From Bacillota bacterium (GTDB lineage Bacteria; Bacillota; Clostridia; Christensenellales; CAG-138), in the NCBI GenBank assembly GCA_023393045.1, contig JAEWMV010000015.1, positions 1-10,102 of the forward strand: a stretch of 10,102 nt of DNA. The letters are read 5' to 3'. Every line of letters starts with the position of its first letter. The stretch's first letter is position 1. Under the pieces are notes generated by a model. The model saw only the letters and a program-made list of their open reading frames with translations, did not search any database and had not been told where the DNA came from. A program made the translations under genes and the position numbers. This document shows positions 1-6,845 of this stretch, piece by piece.

Positions 1-1
1 G

Positions 2-565
2 GAGGTCATACTCGTTATGCTCTATCCCTCAAACCAGCTTTCGCAAGTGTACGCCGCCGTCGGCGCGCTGCTGGACGCGTACCTTGCCCTGCAAAGGCTC
101 GACTTGACCCAAAGCCTGACGGAAAAAGCCGCGTCCCTCACGATGGGGGCGGATGAGGTCGCGCTGCCGTGGCAGCTTCGGGACGGGCAGGCGCTCACCG
201 TATCCGCATACGGCGATTTTGCCTTCGATCCCGCTAAGCTTCGGCTCGCGCCGGACGAGGGCTCCTTCTCCGACGCGGGGAACGGAACGGCCGCGCTCAC
301 CGCGCAGGCGTATTATCAGGATGTTGCGCTCGGCCAAATCGAGCTCGCCGCCCCCCTCAATGCAGAGGCTTCGCCCTCGCCGGCGCCCGGCGCGACGCAG
401 GACGTAAAGAACACCTCCTCTCCCCTGCCCGTATTCAACAAGGGCGAGAGCGCGGTGCGCTCCGGCTTCATGCGCAAGTACGGCTGGCTCGTTTGCATCG
501 CGGCGGCGGCAATCCTTTGCGCGGCAGGGATCGCCCTTGGCAGGCTGCTGCGCGAAAAGCTCTAA
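2..565 (+). CDS. 3' part of a secreted, C-terminally anchored protein; possibly a D-Ala-D-Ala carboxypeptidase (partial)
   Basis: The frame is open to the left edge, so the gene probably starts upstream. An ATG at 17 has GGAGG at 1-5, but the 11-base spacing is long, and a protein starting there would have no signal peptide although it ends in a membrane anchor. Counting from that ATG, residues 1-25 (MLYPSNQLSQVYAAVGALLD...) resemble the segment that closes the catalytic domain of S11 carboxypeptidases (DacF type). Residues about 48-112 look like a beta-rich domain ending in YYQDVALGQIELAAP, similar to the PBP5 C-terminal domain. Residues 115-150 form a Pro/Ser-rich linker, and 156-175 a transmembrane helix followed by RLLREKL. 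The family call is inference: the SxxK, SxN and KTG motifs would lie outside the window. The next gene starts 39 bases downstream on the same strand, so it may be cotranscribed with the polysaccharide genes. Confidence 0.5.
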   Translation, partial: EVILVMLYPSNQLSQVYAAVGALLDAYLALQRLDLTQSLTEKAASLTMGADEVALPWQLRDGQALTVSAYGDFAFDPAKLRLAPDEGSFSDAGNGTAALTAQAYYQDVALGQIELAAPLNAEASPSPAPGATQDVKNTSSPLPVFNKGESAVRSGFMRKYGWLVCIAAAAILCAAGIALGRLLREKL

Positions 566-604
566 GAGAACCACAAAAATCAAAGGATAAGTAGGAACGC
601 GATT

Positions 605-1264
605 ATGAGAGAACTGACTCTCCACGAAATGTTCAAGGCCATACTGGACCGCATCGTCTTCGTCGCGCTGTTGCCTTTCATCGCAATCGTCGTGACCGCG
701 TTCGTCTGCTGGAACGTGCTTCCCCCGACGTATACGGCGACGACCACGATGTATGTGCTCAACCGCGCCTCCGAAGGCACCATCAGCTATACGGACGTGA
801 ACACGAGCACGCTGCTCGTAAGCGACTATCAGGCGCTTGCCACGAGCCAGCGCGTGCAGGGCGGCGCGGCGGGTATGCTCGGCTTTGCGGATCTGGAGGA
901 TTTTGAGATATCCGTTTCCTCGCAGAACAGCACGCGCCTCATCTCCGTGAACGTAGAGGGCACGGACCCCGCCGTCACGGCCAACGTGGCAAACGCCATC
1001 GCCGCCAACCTTTCCGAGTGCATACTCGACGTGATGCAGGTGGAGAACATCAGCATCATCGACGTCGCGACGCCGCCCGAGGAACCCTCCGGGCCGAATT
1101 CGCTGCGCAACACCTTCCTCGCCGGTATCGTCGGGCTTCTGATTTCGGTGGGACTGGTGCTTTTTATCGAGGCGATCAACACGCACATACGCACGGCCGA
1201 GGATGTCGAGACCTTCCTCAAGCTCCCCGTGCTGGCGCAAATCCCCAAGGCCAGCGAAAAGTAA
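605..1264 (+). CDS. Wzz/CpsC-like chain-length regulator and tyrosine kinase activator
   Basis: A 219-residue membrane protein with the Firmicutes CpsC/YveK plan. Residues 18-38 form a first transmembrane helix, an extracytoplasmic domain follows, a proline motif ATPPEEPSGPN sits at 155-165, and a second helix lies at 169-190. The short cytoplasmic tail (TAEDVETFLKLPVLAQIP, 197-214) matches the conserved end of the Wzz domain. In this family the protein sets polymer chain length, and its cytoplasmic end activates the separate BY-kinase; that kinase is the next gene, 24 bases downstream. The ATG at 605 is preceded by a modest AGGA at 593-596. It lacks a kinase fusion, as is usual in Firmicutes where transmembrane activator and kinase are separate proteins. 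Family identification is strong; the exact polymer is unknown. Confidence 0.9.
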   Translation: MRELTLHEMFKAILDRIVFVALLPFIAIVVTAFVCWNVLPPTYTATTTMYVLNRASEGTISYTDVNTSTLLVSDYQALATSQRVQGGAAGMLGFADLEDFEISVSSQNSTRLISVNVEGTDPAVTANVANAIAANLSECILDVMQVENISIIDVATPPEEPSGPNSLRNTFLAGIVGLLISVGLVLFIEAINTHIRTAEDVETFLKLPVLAQIPKASEK

Positions 1265-1288
1265 GAGACTGTTGAGTGGAGTAAAACA

Positions 1289-2029
1289 ATGCCGATTACA
1301 AGCAATATTTATGATTTTTACAAGAGCGAGCCGAGCGTGCAGGAGGCTTTCCGCACGCTTCGCACGAACATACAATTCGCGAGCGTGGACAAGCCCATCA
1401 AAACCCTGCTGCTCACGAGCGCCATCCCCTCCGAGGGGAAGACGACCATCGCCCTCGCGCTTGCCATGTCCATGACCGAGGCCGGCAAGAAGACGCTGCT
1501 CGTGGAGATGGACTGCCGCCGCCCGATGCTGGGCAACAGGCTCAAGCTCCGGCCGCAGTACAACTGGGTCAACATGCTCTACAGCGACATTTCCGTATCC
1601 GACGTGGCCGTGCCCACCAAGGTGAAGAACCTGTATTTCCTCGACGTGGAGCCGCAGATGACGCACCTTGTCGAAATCATCAGCTCCACAAAATTCAGCA
1701 CGATGCTAAGGAGCCTGCAAAGTGAGTTCGAGAGCATCATATTCGACACGCCCCCGCTGGGCGCGTATATCGAGGCCGCGGTTTTATCCAAAAAGACGGA
1801 CGGCGTGATCCTCGTGATCGGCTCCGGCAAGGTGGATGTGAAAAAGGAGCAGGAAGTGATTGCGCAGCTCCAGAAGGCGAGCGCAAACATCATAGGCGTC
1901 GTGTTAAACGGCGTCAAGTACAACCAGACCAAGTACGGCTACTACCAGTATTACAAGAACGAGGAGCAGTCTTCCAAGCGGAAGAAGAGAAGCGCCGAAA
2001 GGCCCGATAAACCGGACGGAAAGCGGTAA
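1289..2029 (+). CDS. cpsD: CpsD-type bacterial tyrosine autokinase (BY-kinase)
   Basis: A 246-residue cytoplasmic P-loop kinase that autophosphorylates on C-terminal tyrosines and regulates capsule or exopolysaccharide export with the Wzz-like protein. Visible motifs: the subunit-interface element EAFRTLRTNIQF (19-30), Walker A SAIPSEGKTT (44-53), Walker A' LLVEMDCRRP (70-79) with the key Asp75, and Walker B IIFDTPP (150-156). The tyrosine cluster has Tyr211, 216, 218, 219, 221 and 222. The ATG has GGAG at 1278-1281 with a 7-base spacer. The phosphatase gene begins only 6 bases after the stop, so the two are probably translationally coupled. One oddity is a strongly basic tail of about 24 residues after the last tyrosine (SSKRKKRSAERPDKPDGKR), where relatives usually end soon after the tyrosine cluster. 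Confidence 0.93.
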   Translation: MPITSNIYDFYKSEPSVQEAFRTLRTNIQFASVDKPIKTLLLTSAIPSEGKTTIALALAMSMTEAGKKTLLVEMDCRRPMLGNRLKLRPQYNWVNMLYSDISVSDVAVPTKVKNLYFLDVEPQMTHLVEIISSTKFSTMLRSLQSEFESIIFDTPPLGAYIEAAVLSKKTDGVILVIGSGKVDVKKEQEVIAQLQKASANIIGVVLNGVKYNQTKYGYYQYYKNEEQSSKRKKRSAERPDKPDGKR

Positions 2030-2035
2030 AATACG

Positions 2036-2701
2036 ATGCTGGACAGGCATTGCCACATCCTATACGGCATTGACGACGGTGCTCCGGACAGGGAGGCCTC
2101 CCTCGCGATGCTGCGCGCGGCGAAGGCCGCAGGCGTCACGCGCATCGTCGCCACGCCCCATGTGCGGGATACGGCTTTCGATGTCGTCCTTGCAAAAGAG
2201 CGCAAGCATGAGCTTGAGGCATATGCGCAGGAATCCGGAATCGCGCTCGAACTGGGCTACGAGCTGCACTGGCGCGCGCTTTCCATGGCGGGTTTCGAGG
2301 CGGCCGGGCGCTATTGCAGGGAAAACACCGACGAGCTGCTCATCGAGTTCAGCCTTGCCGGGGAGCTGCCCGGCAACATGATGAAGGGCATCTTCGCGCT
2401 TCAGCGCGCGGGCCTGCAGGTGATCATCGCCCACCCCGAGCGCTACAGGTGCGTGCAGAAGAACATCGCGCTCGCGCGCGAGTGGATCTATATGGGCTGC
2501 CAGCTTCAACTGGACGCGAATATGCTCGTCGCGCCCGTGATCGAGCCCGCGCGCCTGTGCGCGGCGAAGCTCCTCAAACAGGGTTTGTATCAACATTACG
2601 CCTCGGACGCGCACTGCGCGCGCGATTACGCGCTCTTCGCAAGGGTCGTCAAGCGCGTCGGGCATCACTTTGGAGATGAAAAACAGCATGCAGCGGAATA
2701 A
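2036..2701 (+). CDS. cpsB: CpsB/CapC-type PHP-domain protein-tyrosine phosphatase
   Basis: A 221-residue metal-dependent phosphatase of the PHP superfamily. It removes phosphate from the tyrosine cluster of the CpsD-type kinase encoded just upstream. Metal-binding motifs are all present: DRHCH (3-7, His5 and His7), GIDDG (11-15), ATPH (39-42), GYELHW with Glu76, HPERY (133-137) and SDAH (190-193). Arg4 replaces the hydrophobic residue more common in the first motif (DIHCH), and the protein is somewhat shorter than the usual roughly 250 residues. Its start lies 6 bases after the kinase stop, and its 3' end overlaps the start of the LCP gene by 14 bases, which supports one operon with coupled translation. 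Family assignment is secure; the substrate is inferred from the adjacent kinase. Confidence 0.92.
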   Translation: MLDRHCHILYGIDDGAPDREASLAMLRAAKAAGVTRIVATPHVRDTAFDVVLAKERKHELEAYAQESGIALELGYELHWRALSMAGFEAAGRYCRENTDELLIEFSLAGELPGNMMKGIFALQRAGLQVIIAHPERYRCVQKNIALAREWIYMGCQLQLDANMLVAPVIEPARLCAAKLLKQGLYQHYASDAHCARDYALFARVVKRVGHHFGDEKQHAAE

Positions 2702-3764
2702 AGACAAAATCAAAAGGCCTGCGATCAAAATACTCCTCGTCGTGCTGGGCGCCGTCGCGCTGTGCGTCTTGTGCTTTGCGGCTTACACCTACATCAGGCT
2801 GCACGGCATGAAGGACAACCGGGTGGAAGTTGTGGACATGCCCACGCCGCTCGCCGAAAAAACGCCCGCGCCCACGCCCACGCTCATACCCGTCGAGGGC
2901 GTGCCGGAGGACATCGACGTGGATCACGACGACGAGATCGACCCCGCCAAGGTCGAGGCGGAGCCCATCTACGCTCTGGGCGAAATCGACGAAAATGTGA
3001 TCAACATCCTCGTCATGGGCGAGGATATACGGCCGGATGAGGAAGGCCGCGGCCGGTCGGACACGATGATGGTGCTCTCCTACGACCGCGAGGCCAATAC
3101 GGCCAAGCTCGTGTCCTTTTTGCGCGACACCTATGTGTATATTCAGGAGCGGGACACGTGGAACCGCATCAATACGGCGTACCGCTTCGGCGGGGTGGGT
3201 CTCGCCATCAACACCATCAATTCCAACTTCGGGCTTGATATCCAGTATTACGTCATCACCGATTTTGAGAACCTGAAACAGATCGTAGATATGCTAGGCG
3301 GCCTTGAACTGCATATCAGCGCGAAGGAAGCCGCCTATGTCAACCAGAATACGCCCGAGAGCGCCCTGCCCGAGGAGGAGGGAACCTACCTGCTCACGGG
3401 GGCGCAGGTGCTCACGCACTGCCGCAACCGCAGGACGGGCGACGGCGACTGGGGGCGCACCACCCGGCAGCGGCAGGTGATGCTCGCCTTCTTCAACCGC
3501 GCGAAGCAGGAGCGCAATGTGGAGACCCTGGCAGCACTCGCAAACAACCTGCTCAAATACGTGCGCACGAACATGGAGCCAGCCATGCTCATAGAGCTGG
3601 GCGTCGACGCCGTGTTTTCCGACAATTTTGCTTTGAGCAGCCGCGCCGTCCCCTTTGAGGGAACGTGGAAATACGCCAGCGTAAACGGCGCGAGCGTCAT
3701 ACAGATCGACGCGGACGCGAACAAGGAGTTTTTATACGAGTTCCTCTACGGCGAGAATGAATAA
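2688..3764 (+). CDS. LytR-CpsA-Psr (LCP) family glycopolymer transferase
   Basis: A 358-residue type II membrane protein. LCP enzymes transfer polymers from undecaprenyl-pyrophosphate carriers to peptidoglycan outside the cell. After a basic N-terminus comes a transmembrane helix (about 12-33), a Pro/Thr-rich linker (about 51-70), and the LCP domain (about 102-270). Key motifs are RSDTMM (123-128), FLRDTYV (144-150), RINTAYRFGG (160-169) and the Arg-rich CRNRRTGDGDWGRTTRQRQV (245-264). I chose ATG 2688 because GGAG at 2672-2675 precedes it, though the spacer is long (12 bases); ATG 2676 and TTG 2670 in the same frame are alternatives that add 4 or 6 residues. It overlaps the phosphatase gene. 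In this operon it probably anchors the polysaccharide to the cell wall. Confidence 0.92.
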   Translation: MQRNKDKIKRPAIKILLVVLGAVALCVLCFAAYTYIRLHGMKDNRVEVVDMPTPLAEKTPAPTPTLIPVEGVPEDIDVDHDDEIDPAKVEAEPIYALGEIDENVINILVMGEDIRPDEEGRGRSDTMMVLSYDREANTAKLVSFLRDTYVYIQERDTWNRINTAYRFGGVGLAINTINSNFGLDIQYYVITDFENLKQIVDMLGGLELHISAKEAAYVNQNTPESALPEEEGTYLLTGAQVLTHCRNRRTGDGDWGRTTRQRQVMLAFFNRAKQERNVETLAALANNLLKYVRTNMEPAMLIELGVDAVFSDNFALSSRAVPFEGTWKYASVNGASVIQIDADANKEFLYEFLYGENE

Positions 3765-3792
3765 AAAGGCTTCTTTTACAAATGGGGGAAAG

Positions 3793-5715
3793 ATGGATTT
3801 CTTGAAACGAAACGCGCCAGCTTTGGGCGGGGACAAACAGCATGGCAGGCCGCACATGCGCATGTTGGGCATGGTGCTTCTCGACGCGTTTTTACTTGCC
3901 GCGGCGAGCGCGCTTGCCATAGTGCTTCGCTTTGAGTCGGGTTTGGACGCGGGTGCGGCTTCGCACAGCCTCGTGCTCTCTTTGCAGCTGCAGGAAGTCG
4001 TTTATCTGTCGGTGTTCTTCTTTGGCCGCCTGTATCAGATACTCTGGAAATACGCGGGCTTTCGGGAGCTTGCGAAGCTGTGTACGCTGTGCGCGCTGAG
4101 CTGCGGCATCTGCTATATCATCAACGACGGGCTGGACGTGGGACTCTCCCGCTCCGTGCTGGTGATAAGCGCCCTGATTACGGCGCTGCTTTTAAGCATC
4201 GCCCGGCTTGGGCTGCGCTCCTCCCTCTATATCGTGCGCAAGTTCACGCTCAGCGGCGCGAAGCCCCGGCGGCTGATGATCGTCGGCGCGGGAAGCGGCG
4301 GCGCGTATGTGATCAACCTGTGCAATAAGGACGTCCCCATGCGCAGCGAGCCCGTGCTCATCGTGGACGACGACCCGGGCAAGCTGGGACTGCGCCTGCA
4401 AAACGTCCCCATACGCGGCACGAGCCGGGACATCCCCGCGCTTGCGGAAAAGCACAAGATACAGGAGATCATCATCGCCATATCCGCCGCGAACATCGCG
4501 GATATGAATGGCCTCATCGGCCTGTGCAAGCAGACCTCCTGCCGCATCCGCATACTTTCCGGCATACAGGGCGTGGACAATCTGGACGACAAGCAGCGCC
4601 TCTGGCTGCGCGATCTGGATCTTTCCGACCTGCTCATGCGCGGCGAGGAGCAGTTTGACCTATCCTCGACGGGCGCGTACCTCAACGGCAAAACCGTGCT
4701 GGTCACGGGCGGAGGCGGTTCGATCGGCTCCGAGCTGTGCAGGCAGGTGATGCGCTTTTCACCCAAGCTCCTCATCGTGTACGACAATTACGAAAACAAC
4801 GCCTACGCGCTCGAGTGCGAGCTCAAGCAGGCCTTCAACGGCCAGTGCCGCGCAAAGGTCGCAATCGGCTCCATACGCGACCGCAAGCGGCTCGACGAGG
4901 TGTTTGATGCCTATAAACCGGAGGTGGTCTTCCACGCGGCCGCGCACAAGCATGTGCCGCTGATGGAAACATCCTACGGCGAGGCGGTCAAAAACAACGT
5001 CTTGGGCACGCGAAACCTCCTCGAGGCGTGCGAGGCGCACGGCGTGGAGCGTTTCGTCATGCTCTCCACCGACAAGGCGGTCAACCCCACCAACATCATG
5101 GGCGCGACCAAGCGCATCAATGAAATGATGGTGCAGGTTTTTGCCAAAACAAGCAAAATGAAGTGCATGATGGTGCGCTTTGGCAACGTTTTGGGCTCGC
5201 ACGGCAGCGTGGTGCCTCTTTTCGAAATGCAGATCAAGAACGGCGGCCCCGTGACGATTACGCACCCCGACATCGTGCGCTATTTCATGACGATCCCCGA
5301 GGCGGCGCAGCTTGTGCTCCAGGCGGGCGCATTCGCCGAGAACGGCGCGCTCTACGCGCTCGACATGGGCGAACCCATACGCATACTCGACCTTGCCGAG
5401 AAGATCATACGCTTTTACGGCTTTGAGCCGAACGTGGACATGCCCATTAAGATCATCGGCCTTCGCCCGGGCGAGAAACTCTATGAGGAGCTTTTGTCCG
5501 AGGAAGAGCGCGCCCGGCTCATCGCCACGCGGCACAAGAAGATATTCGTCGTGCCCACTTCGGAGCTCGACGCGGACCGGTTCGCCGAGCGCCTCGCCGT
5601 GCTGGAGCGCGAGGTCGAGGGCGGCAGCACCGAGGGCGAGGAGAGAAGGCGCCTGATACAATCGCTCATACGCGAGCTTGTGCCCGGCTATCAACCGGGC
5701 AATCCAGCAAATTAA
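3793..5715 (+). CDS. CapD/FlaA1-type membrane nucleotide-sugar 4,6-dehydratase (polysaccharide biosynthesis protein)
   Basis: About 640 residues. Four transmembrane helices lie within about 24-142, followed by a CoA-binding-like Rossmann domain with VGAGSGG near 164-170. The C-terminal extended SDR domain has TGGGGSIGSE (305-314), AAHKHVPLME (383-392) and STDKAVNPTNIMGATKR (425-441). In the catalytic triad Met436 takes the place of the usual SDR tyrosine (M-x3-K, Lys440), as known for large membrane-bound dehydratases such as WbpM and PglF. The likely reaction is conversion of UDP-GlcNAc to the 4-keto-6-deoxy sugar that begins the repeat unit; the exact substrate is inferred. ATG 3793 is preceded by GGGGG at 3784-3788. 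An earlier in-frame ATG at 3757 would overlap the LCP stop by 8 bases, but the added codons are AT-rich, unlike the rest, and lack a good binding site. Confidence 0.9.
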   Translation: MDFLKRNAPALGGDKQHGRPHMRMLGMVLLDAFLLAAASALAIVLRFESGLDAGAASHSLVLSLQLQEVVYLSVFFFGRLYQILWKYAGFRELAKLCTLCALSCGICYIINDGLDVGLSRSVLVISALITALLLSIARLGLRSSLYIVRKFTLSGAKPRRLMIVGAGSGGAYVINLCNKDVPMRSEPVLIVDDDPGKLGLRLQNVPIRGTSRDIPALAEKHKIQEIIIAISAANIADMNGLIGLCKQTSCRIRILSGIQGVDNLDDKQRLWLRDLDLSDLLMRGEEQFDLSSTGAYLNGKTVLVTGGGGSIGSELCRQVMRFSPKLLIVYDNYENNAYALECELKQAFNGQCRAKVAIGSIRDRKRLDEVFDAYKPEVVFHAAAHKHVPLMETSYGEAVKNNVLGTRNLLEACEAHGVERFVMLSTDKAVNPTNIMGATKRINEMMVQVFAKTSKMKCMMVRFGNVLGSHGSVVPLFEMQIKNGGPVTITHPDIVRYFMTIPEAAQLVLQAGAFAENGALYALDMGEPIRILDLAEKIIRFYGFEPNVDMPIKIIGLRPGEKLYEELLSEEERARLIATRHKKIFVVPTSELDADRFAERLAVLEREVEGGSTEGEERRRLIQSLIRELVPGYQPGNPAN

Positions 5716-5739
5716 CGCATCGATGCAGGAGGGCGCAGA

Positions 5740-6279
5740 TTGAACGCAAGCACGGATACATATTGCCTGTTCTGCGCGACGGGAAGAGAAGGCGCCGTTG
5801 CGGATAAGCTTTTCCATATGGGCTATCCGGCGCTCTCCCCCGTGGTGATGAAATGGCGTCCCGTGGGCGGTAAGCTCAGGAGGGTTCCGACGCGCCTGCT
5901 GCCGAGCTATGTGTTCTTCGACGCGGCGCAGGAGCAGGACATCGCGTGGGAGCGGATCACTGCCCTCCCAGACGTGCTGCGCGTGCTGCACTACGGGGAC
6001 GGCGCGCGCGCGCTGCGTGGCGGCGACCTGGAGTTTTTAAGCTGGATCCGGCGCAACGAGGGCACCATAGACATCTCCCGCGCCGTTCAGGTGGGAAGCA
6101 GAATTCAGTTTATCGACGGTCCCCTGAAGGAGTTCGGCGGCCTTGTCGTGAAGGTCAATAAAAACCGTAAACAGGTCGCCATCAACATCGGCGACGAGAG
6201 CCTCGCCAAGCTCGTCTGGTGCGCCATAGAATACGTGGAGGCGAATATGGAGGACGGGCAATTGGAGAAGCGCGCCTGA
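5740..6279 (+). CDS. loaP: LoaP-like specialised NusG paralogue (transcription antiterminator)
   Basis: A 179-residue protein with an N-terminal NGN domain (about 6-105, with TYCLFCATGREGAVADKL and RLLPSYVFFD) and a C-terminal KOW domain (about 117-150) containing GPLKEFGGLVVKVNKNRKQV. This KOW form matches LoaP, the NusG paralogue that promotes read-through of long polysaccharide or polyketide operons in Firmicutes by riding on RNA polymerase after recognising an RNA hairpin. Start is TTG 5740, supported by AGGAGGG at 5727-5733 with a 6-base spacer. It is the last gene of the polysaccharide operon, 24 bases after the dehydratase gene, and is followed at once by an intrinsic terminator. It is not the housekeeping nusG: the sequence is divergent and the secE/rplK neighbours are absent. 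LoaP rather than another NusG paralogue is a judgement from motif and context. Confidence 0.85.
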   Translation: MNASTDTYCLFCATGREGAVADKLFHMGYPALSPVVMKWRPVGGKLRRVPTRLLPSYVFFDAAQEQDIAWERITALPDVLRVLHYGDGARALRGGDLEFLSWIRRNEGTIDISRAVQVGSRIQFIDGPLKEFGGLVVKVNKNRKQVAINIGDESLAKLVWCAIEYVEANMEDGQLEKRA

Positions 6280-6300
6280 AGCGGGCGAAAGGCAGTTCGA

Positions 6301-6324
6301 GACGGGCTCCCCCCGTCTTTTTTT
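6301..6324 (+). terminator. Rho-independent terminator ending the polysaccharide operon
   Basis: GACGGG (6301-6306) pairs with CCCGTC (6312-6317) around a 5-base loop, followed by seven T (6318-6324). It lies 21 bases after the stop codon of the LoaP-like gene, so it should end the polysaccharide transcript unless the antiterminator overrides it. Confidence 0.88.
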
Positions 6325-6387
6325 GTACCGTTCCTTCCCCGGGCACATAAGTGGCGCGCGGCTTTATTTTCGAATAAAATCAAAAAC

Positions 6388-6443
6388 ATTATTGACATAT
6401 GCCACAAACGCACTCATAATCATAAATGGCATATGTCAATAAT
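6388..6443. promoter_or_regulatory. Perfect 17-bp inverted repeat; probable twin operator
   Basis: ATTATTGACATATGCCA (6388-6404) is repeated in exact inverted form as TGGCATATGTCAATAAT (6427-6443), with a 22-base spacer. Each arm carries a 12-base near-palindrome, TGACATATGCCA or its complement (6393-6404 and 6427-6438), so each could bind a dimer by itself; their centres are 34 bp apart. The arms cover the -35 box and the start point of the promoter. The adjacent gene encodes an HTH protein, so autorepression is the simplest reading, but which protein binds is inference. Confidence 0.8.
6392..6420 (+). promoter_or_regulatory. Sigma-A type promoter of the DUF134/NifX-like operon
   Basis: TTGACA (6392-6397) is a perfect -35 box; 17 bases later CATAAT (6415-6420) matches the -10 box at five of six positions. 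The expected start of transcription is near 6427. The stretch just upstream (about 6363-6387) is AT-rich and could act as an UP element. The -35 box lies inside the left arm of the 17-bp inverted repeat, and the start point falls at the first base of the right arm, so a protein bound to either arm should block the polymerase. Confidence 0.85.
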
Positions 6444-6461
6444 AGACTGTGAGGTGATGCT

Positions 6462-6845
6462 ATGCCAAGGCCGCGCAAATGGCGCAGGGTCTGCACATTG
6501 CCCCGCTGCGCCCGCTTTGGCCCGGAAAACGGGCGGCAGGACGTCCCGATCCAAATGAGCGTGGACGAATACGAAGCCATACGCCTAATCGATTTGGAGG
6601 GACTGACGCAGGAACAATGCGCCGCGCAGATGGAGGTCGCGCGCACGACCGCGCAGGCAATTTACGCAAGCGCAAGAAAAAAGCTGGCCGAGTGCATTGT
6701 CAACGGCCTGCCGCTCGTCATCGAGGGCGGGGATTATCGCGTTTGCGAGCATGGGGACGGATGCTGCGGGCGGGGCTGCCGCCGCAGGCACTGCGGCGGG
6801 GAATTTCCCGAAAGGACGGAAAATATGGAAGGAGAACAATCATGA
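6462..6845 (+). CDS. DUF134 (UPF0251) HTH DNA-binding protein with C-terminal Cys cluster
   Basis: A 127-residue protein of the DUF134/UPF0251 family. The N-terminus MPRPRKWRRVC and the segment MSVDEYEAIRLIDLEGLTQEQCAAQMEVARTT (32-63) are typical. Residues about 48-79 form a helix-turn-helix like sigma-70 region 4. The C-terminal part carries a cysteine cluster (Cys95, 101, 102, 106 and 111, with His97 and His110) that could bind metal or an Fe-S cluster. The ATG at 6462 follows a GAGGTGAT binding site. The gene is the first of two, and its TGA overlaps the next ATG as ATGA. Such proteins often sit next to NifX/NifB-like domain proteins, as here. Role as an autoregulator binding the upstream inverted repeat is inferred; no member is assigned a function by me. 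Confidence 0.88.
   Translation: MPRPRKWRRVCTLPRCARFGPENGRQDVPIQMSVDEYEAIRLIDLEGLTQEQCAAQMEVARTTAQAIYASARKKLAECIVNGLPLVIEGGDYRVCEHGDGCCGRGCRRRHCGGEFPERTENMEGEQS

Noticed and set aside
29..1666. Long - strand open frame (545 codons) opposite the first three genes
   Set aside because: It runs antisense to genes with clear families and binding sites, its product is rich in Arg, His and Gly with no recognisable domain, and such frames are common opposite GC-rich coding DNA.
5723..5743. Six-codon mini-frame (ATG...TGA) overlapping the TTG start of the LoaP-like gene
   Set aside because: It has no binding site of its own and contains the AGGAGG that serves the LoaP-like gene; probably coincidental.
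4759..5991. Long - strand open frame (410 codons) opposite the dehydratase and LoaP-like genes
   Set aside because: Low-complexity Arg/His/Ala-rich product, no domain, and it spans the gap between two well supported + strand genes.
6427..6443. A divergent - strand promoter from the TTGACA in the right arm of the inverted repeat
   Set aside because: No acceptable -10 box lies 16 to 18 bases downstream on the - strand, and no - strand gene follows.
6479..6841. N-terminal extension of the NifX-like frame upstream of 6842
   Set aside because: The frame is open but overlaps the DUF134 gene out of frame. The ATG at 6842 has an ideal AAGGAG site and the family N-terminus MRIAVAYEDG begins exactly there.
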